Shown here: positions 25,924 to 39,800 of the stretch, piece after piece
How positions within the stretch are numbered: position 1 is the first letter of the stretch
Layout of the letters: each line of letters begins with the position of its first letter
DNA from: Eopsaltria australis
Taxonomy: Eukaryota; Chordata; Aves; Passeriformes; Petroicidae
DNA: 64,000 nt
Assembly (NCBI GenBank): GCA_034509425.1
Contig: JAVTVJ010000826.1
Location: forward strand, 186,001 to 250,000
Direction: 5' to 3'
The notes under the pieces: generated by a model
Told to the model about the DNA's origin: nothing
The model's input: the letters and a program-made list of their open reading frames with translations, nothing else
The model's database searches: none
Translations under genes and position numbers: made by a program

Positions 25924-27570
25924 AGGGTGGAGGAAATAAATTGGTTCAATTAAAAATTCATTCAGAGCATGTAGAGCTTTTCTTCTTTCTTGTCTACTGT
26001 CAAGATGGGAAAAAGGGAGGAAATGGATAAGCACACTGGTTTTTCAAAGAATAAGTCAAGCTTAAAAGAACTTCTGGGGGGAAAAAAAGGGCAAAAGAAA
26101 ACACAGCCATAGCTTCAGAAAGGATCAGATGAAATATTTTTCATCCTTTCTTGTGACTGGAACTATTTGCTACAGCAGTATTCACTGATTTAATTGTTCC
26201 TAAATTGCATTCATGGAAATTGTTATATTGGTCTGGAAAAGCCAACAGAAACAATTTTAATAGCTAAAGGTTACCGTTAAAATGTCTTCTGGGAAATTAT
26301 TTTCTTCAGTTCTCATGGTTGTCTGTGGTAATGTGGCAAAATGTCTGGTGCATGTGGGAATCCAGGTATTAAGAGTCTAGTTGTGTCAAAATTCCAAACA
26401 AAATTAACTGCTTCACTGAAACCCATAGGCATTTCATGCACAAAATAGTTTTATTTTTTCAATGGTTTTTCCTTTTGTGTGCAAAACATATTCTTCAAAT
26501 ATGGACAGTAGCACCTATACCAAGTACAAGTTTAATCTGATATTATTGGGAAATATGAAGTTTCCTTCCCATATGTTTCATTGGAAGCTCCTGCAAATTC
26601 TACTCCCTGAGAGAATTTTGTCTGGGAATTGTGGCTTGGTTTATGCTAATTTAGGTTCTTGTTAGTGCTCCATGGGGCCAAATCAGTGTCGTGTCTGATA
26701 AGTTTCCCTGTTATTTGTGGTGGATATGAGCATAATCTAGTTTCACCTGGGGTAAAGATTACGTTATTTATTGCTGTTTCTAAAGTATTCTGGGTGCTCA
26801 GAGTTAAGTCATGCAAAAACAAAACATGAGAACTGAAATCTTGAAATCTTTCCAATGTGTGTCTGGTTCATAGACAAAGATGAGACAAAAAAGGGGGAAA
26901 CCTCATTGTTCAAGTTGTTGAGGTTTTTCTCCTACAATTCCATAATATTCTGTTTGTTAAGGAATGATCCTTAACTCTGTATCCTGAACATGTAGTCAGT
27001 GCTACATGGATGTACTTGCATTGCACTAATTTTAATTTCAAAAAATTCAGAGATGTATATTGACAATTATATTCTGATTAACAAAAATCTTGACAAGGAA
27101 AACGAAGGTAAACTCTTTTCTATCCTTCCCTGATTATTTTTAAAAATTTTTTTCTAGCATGATGTGATCTCCCACACAGACTGAGAAATATCAAAGTCCA
27201 GAAATCATTTCATTTTCCTTTGAAAAAACATAAAGCATTTTTAGCACATTTCACACTCCTGACTGATCTGAGACAGCACAAGAGTCCCTCACAAGACCAG
27301 AGCACACTGAAAGTCACATCTGGTGCACGTGGAACACATGAATATGAGCCCTGGCACAGGCCAATCATGCTTTATATCTTGCTTAATTTTCTAAGAAAAC
27401 CAGATTCGGTCCTACACTATTTGCACACTCTTGTGGTGTGTGTGAATGCTAAGACAACAATGATTCAGAATTAAAAGGCATTAACCAGTTTATCAGTGCA
27501 GGCACATCTTTAGTCTCCCCATTTGTAGCACCAGAATCATGAAGAAAACTACCTAATGCATTGCAACCAC

Positions 27571-27990
27571 CTTCACAGAATGACAGATCACAGAATCCCT
27601 GAATGGTTAAGGTTGGAAGGGACTTCTGGGATTCATCTTCTCCACCCCCTTCTGTTCAAGCAGGGCAATCCAGTTGCCCAGGACAGTTTCTTGTAGTGTC
27701 TCCAAGGATGGATACTCTACAACCCCCCTGGGCACCCTATTCCAGTGCTTGATTACCCTTGCAATAAATAAAAAATGTTTCCTGATGTTCAGATACCCCT
27801 CCAGTGTTTCATTTTGTGCCCACAGTCTCTGGTCCTGTCACTGGGCACAACTGAAGAGAGCCTGGCTCTGTCCCTTTTGCATCCTCCCCTCAGTTATTTA
27901 CACACATGAGAAGGATCCCCCTGAGCCTTCTCTTCTCAAGGCTAAACAGTCCCAGCTCTCTCAGCCTCTCCTCATAAGCTCCTTGCTTTT
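27571..27990 (-). mobile_element. CR1 LINE 3' portion, reverse
   Basis: The CR1 3' end in reverse orientation. It begins with the complement of the octamer tail (TCACAGAATGACAGATCACAGAAT). It then reads through GGTTGGAAGGGACTTCTGGG and CACCCTATTCCAGTGCTTGA to AAGGCTAAACAGTCCCAGC and TCTCTCAGCCTCTCCTCATA, all hallmark CR1 words. It is 5'-truncated before the reverse-transcriptase region and is non-coding. An apparently open plus-strand frame across it (27674-28045) is antisense LINE sequence, not a gene. Confidence 0.95.
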
Positions 27991-30900
27991 ATATAATTGC
28001 AATGAAAAACACAAAGAACTGGAACTCACTAAGCATATGTCATGAGATTTCTTTGGCATAGAAACATTGTTACATTTGTAGAACAGCCAAACACCAAAGG
28101 ATAGTAGTTTTTAATTAGTCCAATTCATTTGCTCAGTAGTTCGAGTGTATGAACAAGATGAAAATCATCTTTTAAAAGGTTCAGACAAGGACTCTGTCTC
28201 ATTGTATGATGTCTGTCTCATTTCAACAGAAACCTCTCCTAGAACTTCCCCCTGGCTACATCTTGTTGCTCTAGTCATTATTTTTTATAATCTAGTATTT
28301 CAATACAGGAGGGAAACGCAGTGATTTTTATCCTTTGTTATTAAAACACACATGGGATCTGTATTGGATGCAGACAGCCTGGCCTTTATTGCTCATTCTG
28401 GTTTGTGCCATTAGGAGAAACTCTTCACTGGCTGGTGTTTCACTGTGTCAGTTTGGGCTCTGTTTATTTTTCCCTTCTCACAATAATGACTACTGAATAT
28501 TTAGAAAAATATCAAGCAGTTGCAGACCCACTTTACAAAAGGAGATCATTGCACAAAAGAGGTCAGCAGTGGCACATACTGAGGCCACTCTCCCACTCAC
28601 AGCATATAAAAATGCTCTTCTCTTAGATATTCCCTATTCTGCTTCAACATACTTCATATCAGGGTTTTCTTATCAGAGAAATATCTTGTGTTGATAAAGC
28701 TGTTTTTGTTAGGAGCTTCAGAGGGCTAAAGAAAAGGTGGGTGTGATCTCAGAGTTGCTTGTTGTAACATTTATGTGGTAAATGGAGATGCAGGTGTGGG
28801 TGTGGGAGTAGCTTGTTGCCACTGCTTGTGTAAGCTGTGGGAGGGAGAGGAGATCAATAAATCAACGTCCTCATGTCTGTGGCCTTTTGTAGGGCCAGAA
28901 AACCTGGCCAGATGCAGCTATAATGCATCCCAGGTACCTCCTGGTTTGTGCGCTGGAATTCGAGTCAGACTGCGGTTAAACGGTAAAATAAAGCATTCCT
29001 CCACAAGCAGACATTTAACCACTCTACAATAATTTTCTCCCAGAGGGCAGCTTGGCAAAATGCTATTAATAAGGGAGTGTAGCAACGTGGAGAGCTTCCT
29101 GGCACAGCTTCTGAATACTGGCTGCTGTTACGCAGTTGTAACTGGAGCTGTTTGTAAATGTTGTGGTACAGCCCTGTTCCTTTAGAAAGCTAAATCTGAA
29201 ATCCTCTGGTCACAACATTTGTTGAACATCTTCCACCAAACGCAGTGTCTTGACTTCTTGCCATCTGCTGCATCCAGTGGCTGACAGGCATGGATGTCTT
29301 TACCAGGGAATTGATCCAGGACCTTGGACTGCTGGAAGTGTTGCGTCTCTGGGTCTGTGGCAATGTGCCATGGGGAACACCAGGGAAAGAGGGACTCCAG
29401 GGACTCTGGGGACTGGGACACACCAGCTGGGGGGTGTTTAGGCATAGGCACCTACAGACAGTGAGCAAAGGCATCAGGATAAGGGAATACCACCATCCGC
29501 TCCAAGGGAAAACCCAGTATCCTCTACAGGGTTTGTGGATTTTTCTCTCTGGATTCCTGGGGATGGCTGTAGGTAAAGCAGCAGCTAGTCAAGGGTTTGC
29601 ACCCCTTTCAAGTTTGGAGAGGAACTTGCACTTTGTGTGCATGTAAATCTTTGCATTTTTAGCAGAATTCCATTCAGAATAGAAGATTCTCCTGTCATTC
29701 AGTCACTACTAAATATCTTTCAACTGCCTTTGGTTCAAGGCCATCAAGTGTAGCACGAGTTTGCATTACAGCTATCACTGCAGCCTGATTCACCAACAGG
29801 ATCAGACTTGTTGGGGGTTAGCAAAAGCAGAGAAGGGCAGAAAATTCACTGCTTCCACTCTGTCTGTAACGTGAGGGAGCTTTTCTGTAATTGCTACAAA
29901 AATGAATTTTCTTGCAGTTAGAATGAAGGCAGAATTGTGAAGGAAAAGATAGACAACGAAACTCACAATGCCATAAATGCACAGCTTGATAAAAAAGACA
30001 TACCAAGTACCTCTCTACTCCAGGAGGTTTAGATTCTTAATTCTTTGAATTCTCCACGTATTCCCACCCTGGCTGCCATCTGCACTGCACACTTCAGGAA
30101 TCTTGTAAGATGGGTTCAGGAAGAAACATAATTTTTTCAAATTTAATTCTCTGCATTGTACAGAGCAGTGAACCTCCCCCAGTCACATCCATGTTGTAAT
30201 TCCTGTATTAGTTACAGCATAGCTATCACTTGGATATTGTTCATATGTTGAAGATTTCACATGTTGGATAATTTGTCACATCTTTCATCAAACTTTTGCA
30301 CTGATGATTTATTTATATTGTTAAAATGTGAATTCCTAGTCTGAATTTGCTTCTGGCTGTTAGATCTCACACATGCTATTTCTGTTCTGTTAAATACATA
30401 ATGTCAGGTGTGTCTCCCTCCACAGCACCTTGCAATACCAGATCTCAAACCAACAAAATAAAAAGGAAAAGGACTCTTTTACTGTTTGAGGTACATGTTC
30501 TTTGTGGGCTGATTTTTCTTCCTATCTTCATTCAGCAGCCTGAAACCCTTCCAGCCAAAGCTGTCCCTGAACAGCAGCTCTCATCAGCCTTGTATCTTCC
30601 CTGACTTCCAGTGCAAGACAGAGGCACAAAGAAACACAAGTGAAAACTAACCCTCTGGAGATGTTTTTCTCCTCACCTCATCTGCAGAGGGAGCCTGGTG
30701 AAGTTGGGAGGCCAGGCAGCTTTTACAAAGCTGATTGTAAGCATGATGGATCCTTTTTTACATGACACAGGCTGTTCAAAGGACAACTAGTACTTAGATG
30801 CCACAGTGATTGGCACTCTCAAATTAAAATATAGGGAACAAGTCCAGCATGCTTAAAACCCTTGCTTTCTGGTTGTCAGCTGTGACATTTTAAAGTGCCA

Positions 30901-32709
30901 GCATTGTAAGTGCACTAGGGAGGGTCGTGGGAACCCTGAAATTTCTGGCTGCAGCAGAACTGAGTGATCCATCGATAATTTGCCATTATTAAGGTTCATT
31001 TAACTTTCCATCTTGGATCTGTCCAGCACTCAGAGATCCTCAGTTCAGCAGAACAGCAGCACCACAGGCTGAGCCCACAGCACTGTGAGGGCTGGCCACA
31101 ACCACCAAGGGATGTGAGCCCACTCGTGGTGGCTCAATGAGAGGGAAGTGCTGGCACTGGTGGGCTGAGGGGCCAGATGTGCCTACAGCCCTGAGCAATC
31201 CAAGACAGGGACGGAAGGAAGGGGACCCGCCACGACCCACAAAACCAGGCAGTGACCTCATCATGTTTACAGTGGAAAGCAAATGAGAAAGGAGAAAAAC
31301 AAGACAGCAGCCTTGTTATGAGTACAGTTCCTAGTGTTGTACATGGAGAGTACTAGATATGGTGAGGGACTCTCTGCTGGCATTTTGTGGAAGAGTTTGG
31401 TAGTGTCTGTGTCTCTTTCTGTATCTCTTAGAACACAAAACATGTTGACTCTGACTCTCTTCTACAAGATCAGCCTTCAGTGAAGCAGTGTGCATGAGAA
31501 TGGCCAGGGATGGCCAGGGCTGGGTGGAGTTCTGAGAATATTGGGCAGCTGAGAGAAAATGCCTGATTCCAGGCCGTGGAGAAGTAAGCCAAAAATTTAA
31601 TGGAGCCAGACCATAGATAGAGCAAATCTGCCCATTGTCACCACCTGCAAGTAATTCAAATTCTGAAGGCCTGCTGGGAGATTGAGGCAACCCATCAGCT
31701 ATGGCTACGCTTGACCAAGGCACAGAAAAGATGTCCCTTTCTTGTATGTGCTTTTCACTTCTTCAAGCTAAAGGCAGCATCCAGAGAGGCATCTCTGAAC
31801 CCATGGACTGCAAAGCAGACTGGACAAGAGATCTCACAGAGGTCCCTACAAATGCAGCTGAATTTCCTTGTCACTGGATCAGAGCCTGAAGATACCGATA
31901 AGCTGATAATTAAGTATGTACACAGGAGCCAGACATCTGAGGTTTGTTCTCATCCAGTTTTAGATGAGCATCCTGATTACTGCACTGTTGAATTCAACTA
32001 CAAGGGGATAAAACCTCTCCCCCTTCCTCAAGTTTCTGAATTTTCTTTTTGTGTCTAGCACTTAACAAAGTACTTGCTTTCAGCATCTCCAAATTTATTA
32101 CTATTTCTTGAATGAACAAAGTCCAATTTACAAACTGTATTAGCTCCCCAAACCCACATACTGAGTGAATAAATAATTTTTAGTGTGAGAGAGAGCAGAG
32201 CTGCTCTGCTTTCAAACAAATTGTGGTGACACAGGCAACTCTCCTCGGAGCCACCAAATTCACTGGTTTGTGAATAATCTGTGGATCAGACAAACTTCTT
32301 CTATAGTAATTCAGAATTTATGTTGTGGGAGTACTGTCATTGCTGCTTTACTTTCTTCTCGTTGTTATTTTATTGATGAAATATCCTTTTTCTTTTCAGT
32401 TGTCTGTTGTTATATTTAGACAGTCAATGCTCCTGAACCTTTGCTTGGAGAGTGCTTGGCAGAGTGGGCTCCTATTTCCAATATATAGATATTTCCTAAT
32501 ACAATGAGATCCTCAGCACAGCTGAGAAATGCTATTTTCATATTAGTAGTAATTTAAAAAAAAATCGAATTATGGCAAAAATAAAACAATAAGACTTTCC
32601 CAAATGAAAAGACAGTAAGTTTGCTTCTGTGCTTGGAGATGCTTTCCCAGCTGCAGATGGGAGACTGGAATCATTGTCAAAGCCCTGTGGCAGCATTGCC
32701 CTGCAAATG
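27991..32709. other. Non-coding DNA with CpG-retaining stretch
   Basis: No recognised gene or repeat copy. Positions 28860-29160 stand out because they keep about seven CpG sites (AACGTCC, GTGCGCTGG, TTCGAG, TGCGG, AACGG, AACGTGG, TACGCAG) in a CpG-poor setting. That is a weak sign of selective constraint or of a hypomethylated enhancer. Positions 29220-29660 and 31020-31720 are GC-richer and so have longer chance frames on both strands, none with a recognisable domain. Confidence 0.45.
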
Positions 32710-32930
32710 CATAGAATTATGCAGGTTGGAACAGATCTCTAAGGTCATTGGGTCCAACTGTTAACCCAGAACTGCCAAGTCCACCTCTAAACCATGTCCC
32801 CAAGTGCCACAGCTACACATCTTTTAAATAACTCCAGGGATGATGACTCAACCACTTCCCTGGGCAGCCTGTTCTAGTGTTTGACAACCCTTTAGGTGAA
32901 GAAATTTTTCCAAATATCTGATCATCTGTA
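32710..32930 (-). mobile_element. CR1 LINE 3' portion, reverse, old
   Basis: CR1 consensus words in reverse orientation: CATAGAATTATGCAGGTTGGAA, TCTAAGGTCATTGGGTCCAAC, CACTTCCCTGGGCAGCCTGTTC and GTGAAGAAATTTTTCC. It is moderately diverged and 5'-truncated, with no coding sequence. Confidence 0.92.
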
Positions 32931-35900
32931 AGTACTTTATGGCTGTGGCTACTACAGGAAAAAAAGAATAGATTTCTAGCTGAGAGATGAATAGTGTGAT
33001 CGATGTAAGCTGTTTTTCTTACTCACACATACTCCATTCTCTGAGAAAGAGCAGTATAATATTAGGAGCCCTGCTTGGACTGGTACTGGGCTGCACTTTT
33101 TTGTTTATGGTCTGCTCTCTGAGATTTACAGCATGCTTCAGGCTGGAGCTTGGCAGCCTGTAAGCACCAGAGTTAAGGCAGGGAATGAATTTTTATCTCT
33201 GAGTCACCAGGACAGGGTGGGTGACCACAAAGCCCTGTGTCCACCCAGCCATAACACTGAGTCAGGAGTCAGCTCGTGGCACAGGCTTTACACACCCCCA
33301 GAGTGCTGAGTCTCAGCAAAAAGCTGAAAGAAGGGGATCCGAGTGAAACCACAGGAGGAGGCTCCTCCAGCCAGCACAAACCCTCTGTGTGACACAAACA
33401 AGAGGGCAGAAATCACCAGTAGGATTAGAGATGCTTCACTTTACTTCAAGCACTTACTGTAGGGGAAAATGCATGCCAAGGGAGTAGTAAGCACAAACAC
33501 ACAAAACGTGCTCCAGTTTGCTTTGTAAAATTAATCTCTGAACACAAACATACCAGAGCTATTACAAACCGTAAACCCTGTAGTGTGCAGGGCTTTTCCA
33601 GCCTGTTTACAGCCTTCCTTTTTTTTGGCAAGTGCAGAGAGATGTGAAAACCCCGAGTTTAAATCATGAAATGAGCCACACAAAAGCAGAGACTGGCTGG
33701 TGTAGCCTTCAGCTCCATTGAGAGCAGCCCGTGAGCATGACGGCAGTGGTTGAATGGATATTGAACAAATACTGCTTCTTTCCTCTTTCCTCCTTCCCAG
33801 TCCATGATTTGCTCCCATACTCTGCCTGTTGTATCTGGAAAAGAAATAAATTAATACATAAATACCCTGCTTTTAACCTGGATGTGCTCCTTCCTCTCAT
33901 TCACGATCCATCCACTCAAGTAGATGCATGAGAAAATGAGTGGGTGAAGCATGGGCAGAAGCAAGCAGTGCCAAGAAAAGGGGACCAAGTACTGATGTCA
34001 TGGGGTTAGCAGAGGAAAACTCTAATAGAACACCAGTCTACATGGTCCAGTCTTTCAATCACTCCAAATGCTGTTCACAGCACTGGTGAGAGGCACTGGG
34101 ATTCCTGGTAAGAGGCCAGTGTGCCTTTGTGTTAACTGCTGCACAAACTTACAGTGAAAACCTGGTTCATGCCCCCATCTGGTCAAAACTGCAGACTATA
34201 ATCAGTCCTGCCTTTCTGGATGCAGCAATGCTAGTTTAGGATACCACTGCCTCTTTCTGTTTTTTATGAACTCTCTCATCAAGCTGGCTATCCTTCCCAC
34301 ATCAGTAAATGCCACACAAACATTGCTTGCACTGCTTATTACAACCCTCAAAGCCACTCGGCCCATTTTGCTCCTACCTGATCTTTCACCACATCTTACT
34401 TGCAGAGATGATGAACACTAGGTCATGGGCAGTCTCAGGCAGCTCAAGGTATTGCCAGACAGCTTCAGTGTATTTGCTAGATCTACCAAAGGACATCTGA
34501 ATATGCCTCAAAATCAGGACAAAATTGCAGGACCTTACCTGGCCGAGACAAAAATACAGTCTAAACACTGAGGTTGAGAGATGTCCATATCCACAATATA
34601 CATCCATGAGCTCAGAAAATATTTTAGCCATGTCTTTAGAAGTGATGTTTTACACCTGGAAATCACGAAGACGGTGCATAATTGGTGTCACACTGCATCA
34701 TTAGCTTCATTCCTGTAAGATGTGTGGTGTTCATCTAAGAAGAAACTCCAGGAAACAGGTCCCACTCACAGACCAAGAGACTCAATTTTGATGTAGGCTT
34801 TGGGCACTTCCCCTTCACCACTAGTGACCTAGTACACATTGACCAAGGAACTATGCAGCTCTCCATGGAGTGCACACATTTTTGGTCACCTGGTGAGCTC
34901 TATTGGCATCACTAAGCAATTAGGATCTTGGCTTGGTCAGCTGGCTACTCACAGGAAGCTGATGCCATCTGTGGTGCTCCAGGGATCCTGCCTGTTCACC
35001 TGCTGTCCCTTCAGGAGGTTGTCAGGTGTTCCCTAAGGGCCCATGTCCTTTCTGCTCCTGTCTCGAGCAACATCTAGCACCTCATGTGATAAGACACACA
35101 GATTTAGGCAGCTGGATCACATCCCAAGTATCTGTTTCATTCTAAAATGGGTCACAGAATGAGCCACGCACATCAGTAGGGTGAAATGGCCCCATGAAAA
35201 TCTCCAATGAAATCTAGGGCTTGCACATAAATGCTCGTGGGCAGTCTGTTGTAGGTGTGGGGACCACAAACAGCACACAGTCCATGCCTTTAGGAGTTCA
35301 CAACCCAGCACTGTCATGTATAAATCCAATAAATGGTTCTGCCTGTATGTTGCAAGACCAGGAGGAACTGTGAGTAGTGAACCAGAGCTGCTTGTGGTTA
35401 ACAGGATTCTTACAGTAACTCTGGGAAGCTTACATTGGAGCATACACTGATGCCCAGCTGAATGTTTCCAAATAAGAGCCAAGAGGAGCTGCCTCTTTGC
35501 TGCCAACACCAGGATCAAGTCCACATTAATTTTTATGTCTTTTGTGCGTACATTGGCTCAAGGCCATGCTTATACCTGAGGTGTAGATAAAAATCACTGC
35601 CTACATCTGCTCTGGAGGTGCAAAGGCCCTCAGAGTTAGCTGAATACTCTGCTACCATGATGTGGAATTTCAGGTAACCCTGTGCAGCACAGGCAGGCAG
35701 AGTGCATTACAAGGTGTGATGTACAGTGCAAACACATGGTAAAGGTGGTCCCTGTGGCAATAAATATACTTTTTTTCCAGAAGTTGGGACATAACAGCTA
35801 CATAAGCAATTCTATGGGAAAGATTACCAGAGCAAAGAAAATGCTCACAGAAAAGTATGTCATTCCTGTACACACTTAGAACCACACGTCTCCTTTCACC

Positions 35901-36832
35901 TGAAAGTTTTGCACACATCTGCAGCTTTATTTTCATGTGTGTTTAGGGGAGCCTGATTTTCTTGTAAAATATGTGGTTGAATTCTTAGCTCTAATGAGAC
36001 CTCTGGGTTCAGTTTTCTGCTCAGTCTCCAGGGATTCACAGCAATACCCAATACTTTGCCAATGCATCTTCCACAGATGACTTGGCAATGGCACCCCAAA
36101 TCCTACCTGGGGAGTCTGTGACACTATTCATAAAGAAGATAAAATTTTGTGCATTAAGAAAGGAACATCTGTTCACAGATTGGTTAGGACATTTGGATGA
36201 GAAAAGGGAGTCCTATCTATGAATCCTGTCAGCATGATGTATTTTTACATCTTGAGTGATTAGGTATGAAAAAACCCATGTAAAACCCCTCAAACTAATG
36301 ATTCAACTTTCACCCTTCAAATTTTCAGAATGTGTTGCCTAACTCCAGCCCAAATCTTTAGCTCAGACTTTGTGGACAGACCACACAACATATTCTGGTG
36401 GCAGGAAAGGGCTATAGGCTGTGATCCTTCCTTAGTCTGTCTGTGTGCCACATAATCAATTTGCCTATGCAGTAGGTCTTGTTTCTCTCAAGGAAGCTGG
36501 GCTTGCTGCACGCTTTCCATGGCTACTGAAAATAGGCAATTCATCTGTCATTTTCAAAAACACACTTACAGCACCACAGCATTGAGGAGGATCTCTCCCA
36601 GATGTTTTATTTCTCGTCAGCAGTTCTGGGACTCTCCAGTCCTGTCCTACCAAGGCTGGAACATGATCATCCATGGGCCAATTTCTCTCTGCAACCTGGT
36701 CCTTATATCTCCCAAAACTTAAGGGAGGAGGAACATGTTTGCCACCTAGCTACTGAATGAGGAAGAAAGCAGCTGCCAGTATCTGTAAGGCACTCAGAAT
36801 AGCTTTCTGAACAGCTCTGACAGCTGTATTGC

Positions 36833-36846
36833 CCATGTTAACATGG
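36833..36846. repeat. 14-bp perfect palindrome
   Basis: CCATGTTAACATGG is its own reverse complement. It is short enough to occur by chance in a window of this size. Confidence 0.8.
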
Positions 36847-39800
36847 ACCAGCTCACCTTTATTCTGGGCCACCAAACCTTTCCAAACCTTAACCAGAGAT
36901 CAACATAGCCCAGGCAGAAGTCTTTAAAAATGTGAGCAGGAGACACACTATGATGTAAGGCCCAGCTCATTCTTATGACAAATACACAGTGCAGACAAAG
37001 ACACAGAGTCATGAAACTAGAAACCTTTGAGCTGCTCTCATTTACGCACACATGGTTCAACATGGACATCATTTAAAGTACATTCTTTTCCATGGTCTCT
37101 GTGTTTCCCTGACGAGCAGGCATGTCATCTAGTAATTTAATGAGCCAAGCTGAATACTTGCAAACAATTTATGAGAAAGCCGTGAGATTATATCAGAGCC
37201 TGTCTATAGCTAATATTAAGGTGGATTAATAAACATCCTCAGGCAGCATTTATTTGAGTATCTGGGTTTATGTTAAGACCATTTAATAACTTATTACTTG
37301 GAAACTAAACCCTTAATGTTGCTAAACTGCAAGTCTTTGCAACCTTTCTCTGTACAGAAGCACAGAGAAAAATATTTGTGTTTCTTCTGCATATTGCAAT
37401 GAAACCCAACCCAATGTTACTATAGCAATAATAAAAAGATTTCATTCCAGAACCCACATGATTGTATCTCTGTAACATCCCAGAGCAGAATCGCAGCTGA
37501 AATGCAGGCCAGTTTGAGCGACTCGGTTCTGTCGTTCCAGCTCATTTCAGTATTTTAATACAATGGTCTCTAAAACAGTGGGGAAAATATGTGTTTCACA
37601 GTGCACCTGCTGGGACCACGTGTGACTCACTGGCTGAGCAGTCTCTGGAAGTCAGCTATCATATAGCTGCAATATTAGCAGCAGATCCTATTACTGTCAT
37701 CCCCCATCAAGGACATGAAAAATGTGGAAAGAGACACGCAAAGAGAATAAATATACACTTTGCTTCACGTACAGTAAAAGTTGTCATTTTGAGCAGCAGA
37801 AGCCAGAATATCTCCAAAGGAATTCATCCCTTTTGTGAAGCACCCTCTGTAATATCAATAACTGGAATTTATTTACCTTATAAAAATTACCTCAGTGCTA
37901 TAGAAGCATCATTCATGCTGCTACGCTTAAGGTTATGACAGTGTTTCCAGTAAAAACTTCACTTTTCAAACATACAGGATTCAGCTGTGCAAATCTAGGA
38001 GCTGAAATTAAACTACACACACAGGACAGCTGCTACAGCGGGACCTCTGGAGAAATGTACACAGAACTTGTGTGGAGCTGGTGGCCTTTACATTACAGAA
38101 ATTATCAACACAGGCACAAAGGCAGGAGCAGAGAGATTGCTTCCACCCTGCTGGCTCTGCCCAGCATGGGAGGCACATGGAGTCAGAGGGAATGGGAGCC
38201 AATGCTCTCCTTCTTCCCTCAGATCCCAAAAGCCTGCAGGGTACACACCACCCTGTTCTCTCCCAGCCTGGAACATTCTGGTTCACATGTAAATGGCAAC
38301 GAGCAGGGGAGAGTATTTTTGCCTCTGGCTTGCCCAAGTCCTGCCACCCTGCCCAGGAGCAGTGGGCACACAGGCAGAGGGACTGTTCATGACACAGCTG
38401 CTCAGAGATCACAATTTACAGAGCAGAAGATTAAGGCAAACCAAAATTGCTGATATTTTATTTTAAAATACTCCCCCACGGACAGTGCTGTCGTTTTTCC
38501 AGCAGCAGCTGGCTAGTGGGATGCTTTGTCACAGAAACTGTACTGTGTGGCCTCATGACCCCTCTAAGTACACCTCCAGTAGTGTTTTAATTCACATCCG
38601 AAGTGTGAATTTGAAGCAAGTCGCCTATTGTCCCTAAATATTGTGCTTTTGGTTTGCTTAGAGAAACAGTCCCAAGGCACACAAACTGCTTCTTTTCATT
38701 AAGCCACAGCTGTTTTCCTAAAGCAGAAGATAAGGTCTGGGAATGCTCTAATGCCGAGGGGCTTCCTGGCAGATTACAACTAGTTTGAAGTTTTATCCTA
38801 CAGATCCTCTCAGCTTGGGCTGGATTTCAGGTAAGGAACACGGTGTTGATACTTGCAGGTTACATCTCTGATTTCCTGGAGGACTTTGTTTTGCTGGATT
38901 TTTTTCCTGCTAAAGAAAAAATGTCATCATTCCATGAAAATCTAAACTTTTCAGCAGACAAAAGACAAAAAGACACAAAAGAGATGTATTTTGATTGATG
39001 ATGCTTGTTGAATTGTACTAAATACCTGTCAAACACTAGCTTTTTAAATTCTATTCTCTTGAAAGGAGATGGTTTTGTTTGCTTTAGCAGACGATCACAG
39101 CTGCCTGGAAAAACAATTTGGACTTTTTCTGTACTTTGTATACTGTTTCCCTAAATCAGGGGAAAATCTCTTCTGCCATTGCTTAGGTTACAATAGCAGC
39201 AGTGTTATCTCTTGATATACATTTCTTAGCATATGTTCATGATAAATTCAATCTGTATTGATGTAGCTTCACCTAGAGTCAGTAGCTGTTGAAAGGATAA
39301 ACCTACTGGAGAGCACTGCAGGTGTCCAAAGGGGGAAGATATGGCTCCCTTAGGGAACTGAGTAGCAGTTTGAGAATTGCTGTGCCTGTTGGTGTAAATA
39401 TGGAAACCATCAGAGAGTTAGGGATACATCAAAGGTCTGACAAAACTTTATTTGACTAAAGAGAAGTATAATCAAACCCTGACAATCTGCACTTATGTGG
39501 TTGTTGTTGGCCATTTAATGACATGTTAACCAAGCACAGCTGACTAAAACGTCACTAATTGGTCTAACATATATAGCCTGCTTCTCATACAGTGTAATAT
39601 AACATCTAAGGGTACATGTGTTTCATATCTATCTTCAGAAGCTGTGTGTGAAGGTTGAGGCACTGTAAAGCCCTAAAGTTTGTGAAGGCGTCACATATGT
39701 GAACAAAGTATGATACAGGTCCTGCTGTGTGAAATTTTCAAACAGAAATTACTTTGTACACATTATATACACTCAAAATGAATTGAAAAAGTTTCAGGTT

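Larger units (their letters stand above)
10691..27570. other. Long repeat-poor unique non-coding DNA
   Basis: Nearly 17 kb in which I find no convincing exon, RNA gene or transposable element. Frames are at most about 110 codons, overlap each other on both strands and have no recognisable domain. Small features inside it are listed separately: a hairpin at 12064-12086, paired hairpins at 13904-13944, palindromes at 15063-15078 and 18879-18896, a CT repeat at 22765-22780 and a T15 run at 25909-25923. For birds, such a long stretch without CR1 is plausible because repeat density is low, but ancient unrecognisable copies may be present. Confidence 0.5.

Noticed and set aside
27674..28045. Plus-strand frame of 123 codons
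   Set aside because: Most of it is the antisense of a CR1 3' end.
31331..31723. Minus-strand frame of 130 codons
   Set aside because: No recognisable family and low-complexity Ser/Gln-rich sequence. Could be a relic of an unrecognised element, but I cannot support a gene.
35117..35524. Minus-strand frame of 135 codons with a hydrophobic N-terminus
   Set aside because: A Leu-rich start could mimic a signal peptide, but nothing else is protein-like and no homologue is recognised.
37935..38453. Longest plus-strand open frame outside the LTR (172 codons)
   Set aside because: No recognisable domain, signal or repeat. Overlapping open frames of 106 and 74 codons on the same strand and 134 codons on the other strand show that the region simply has few stops because it is GC-richer. 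No splice or conservation evidence is available.
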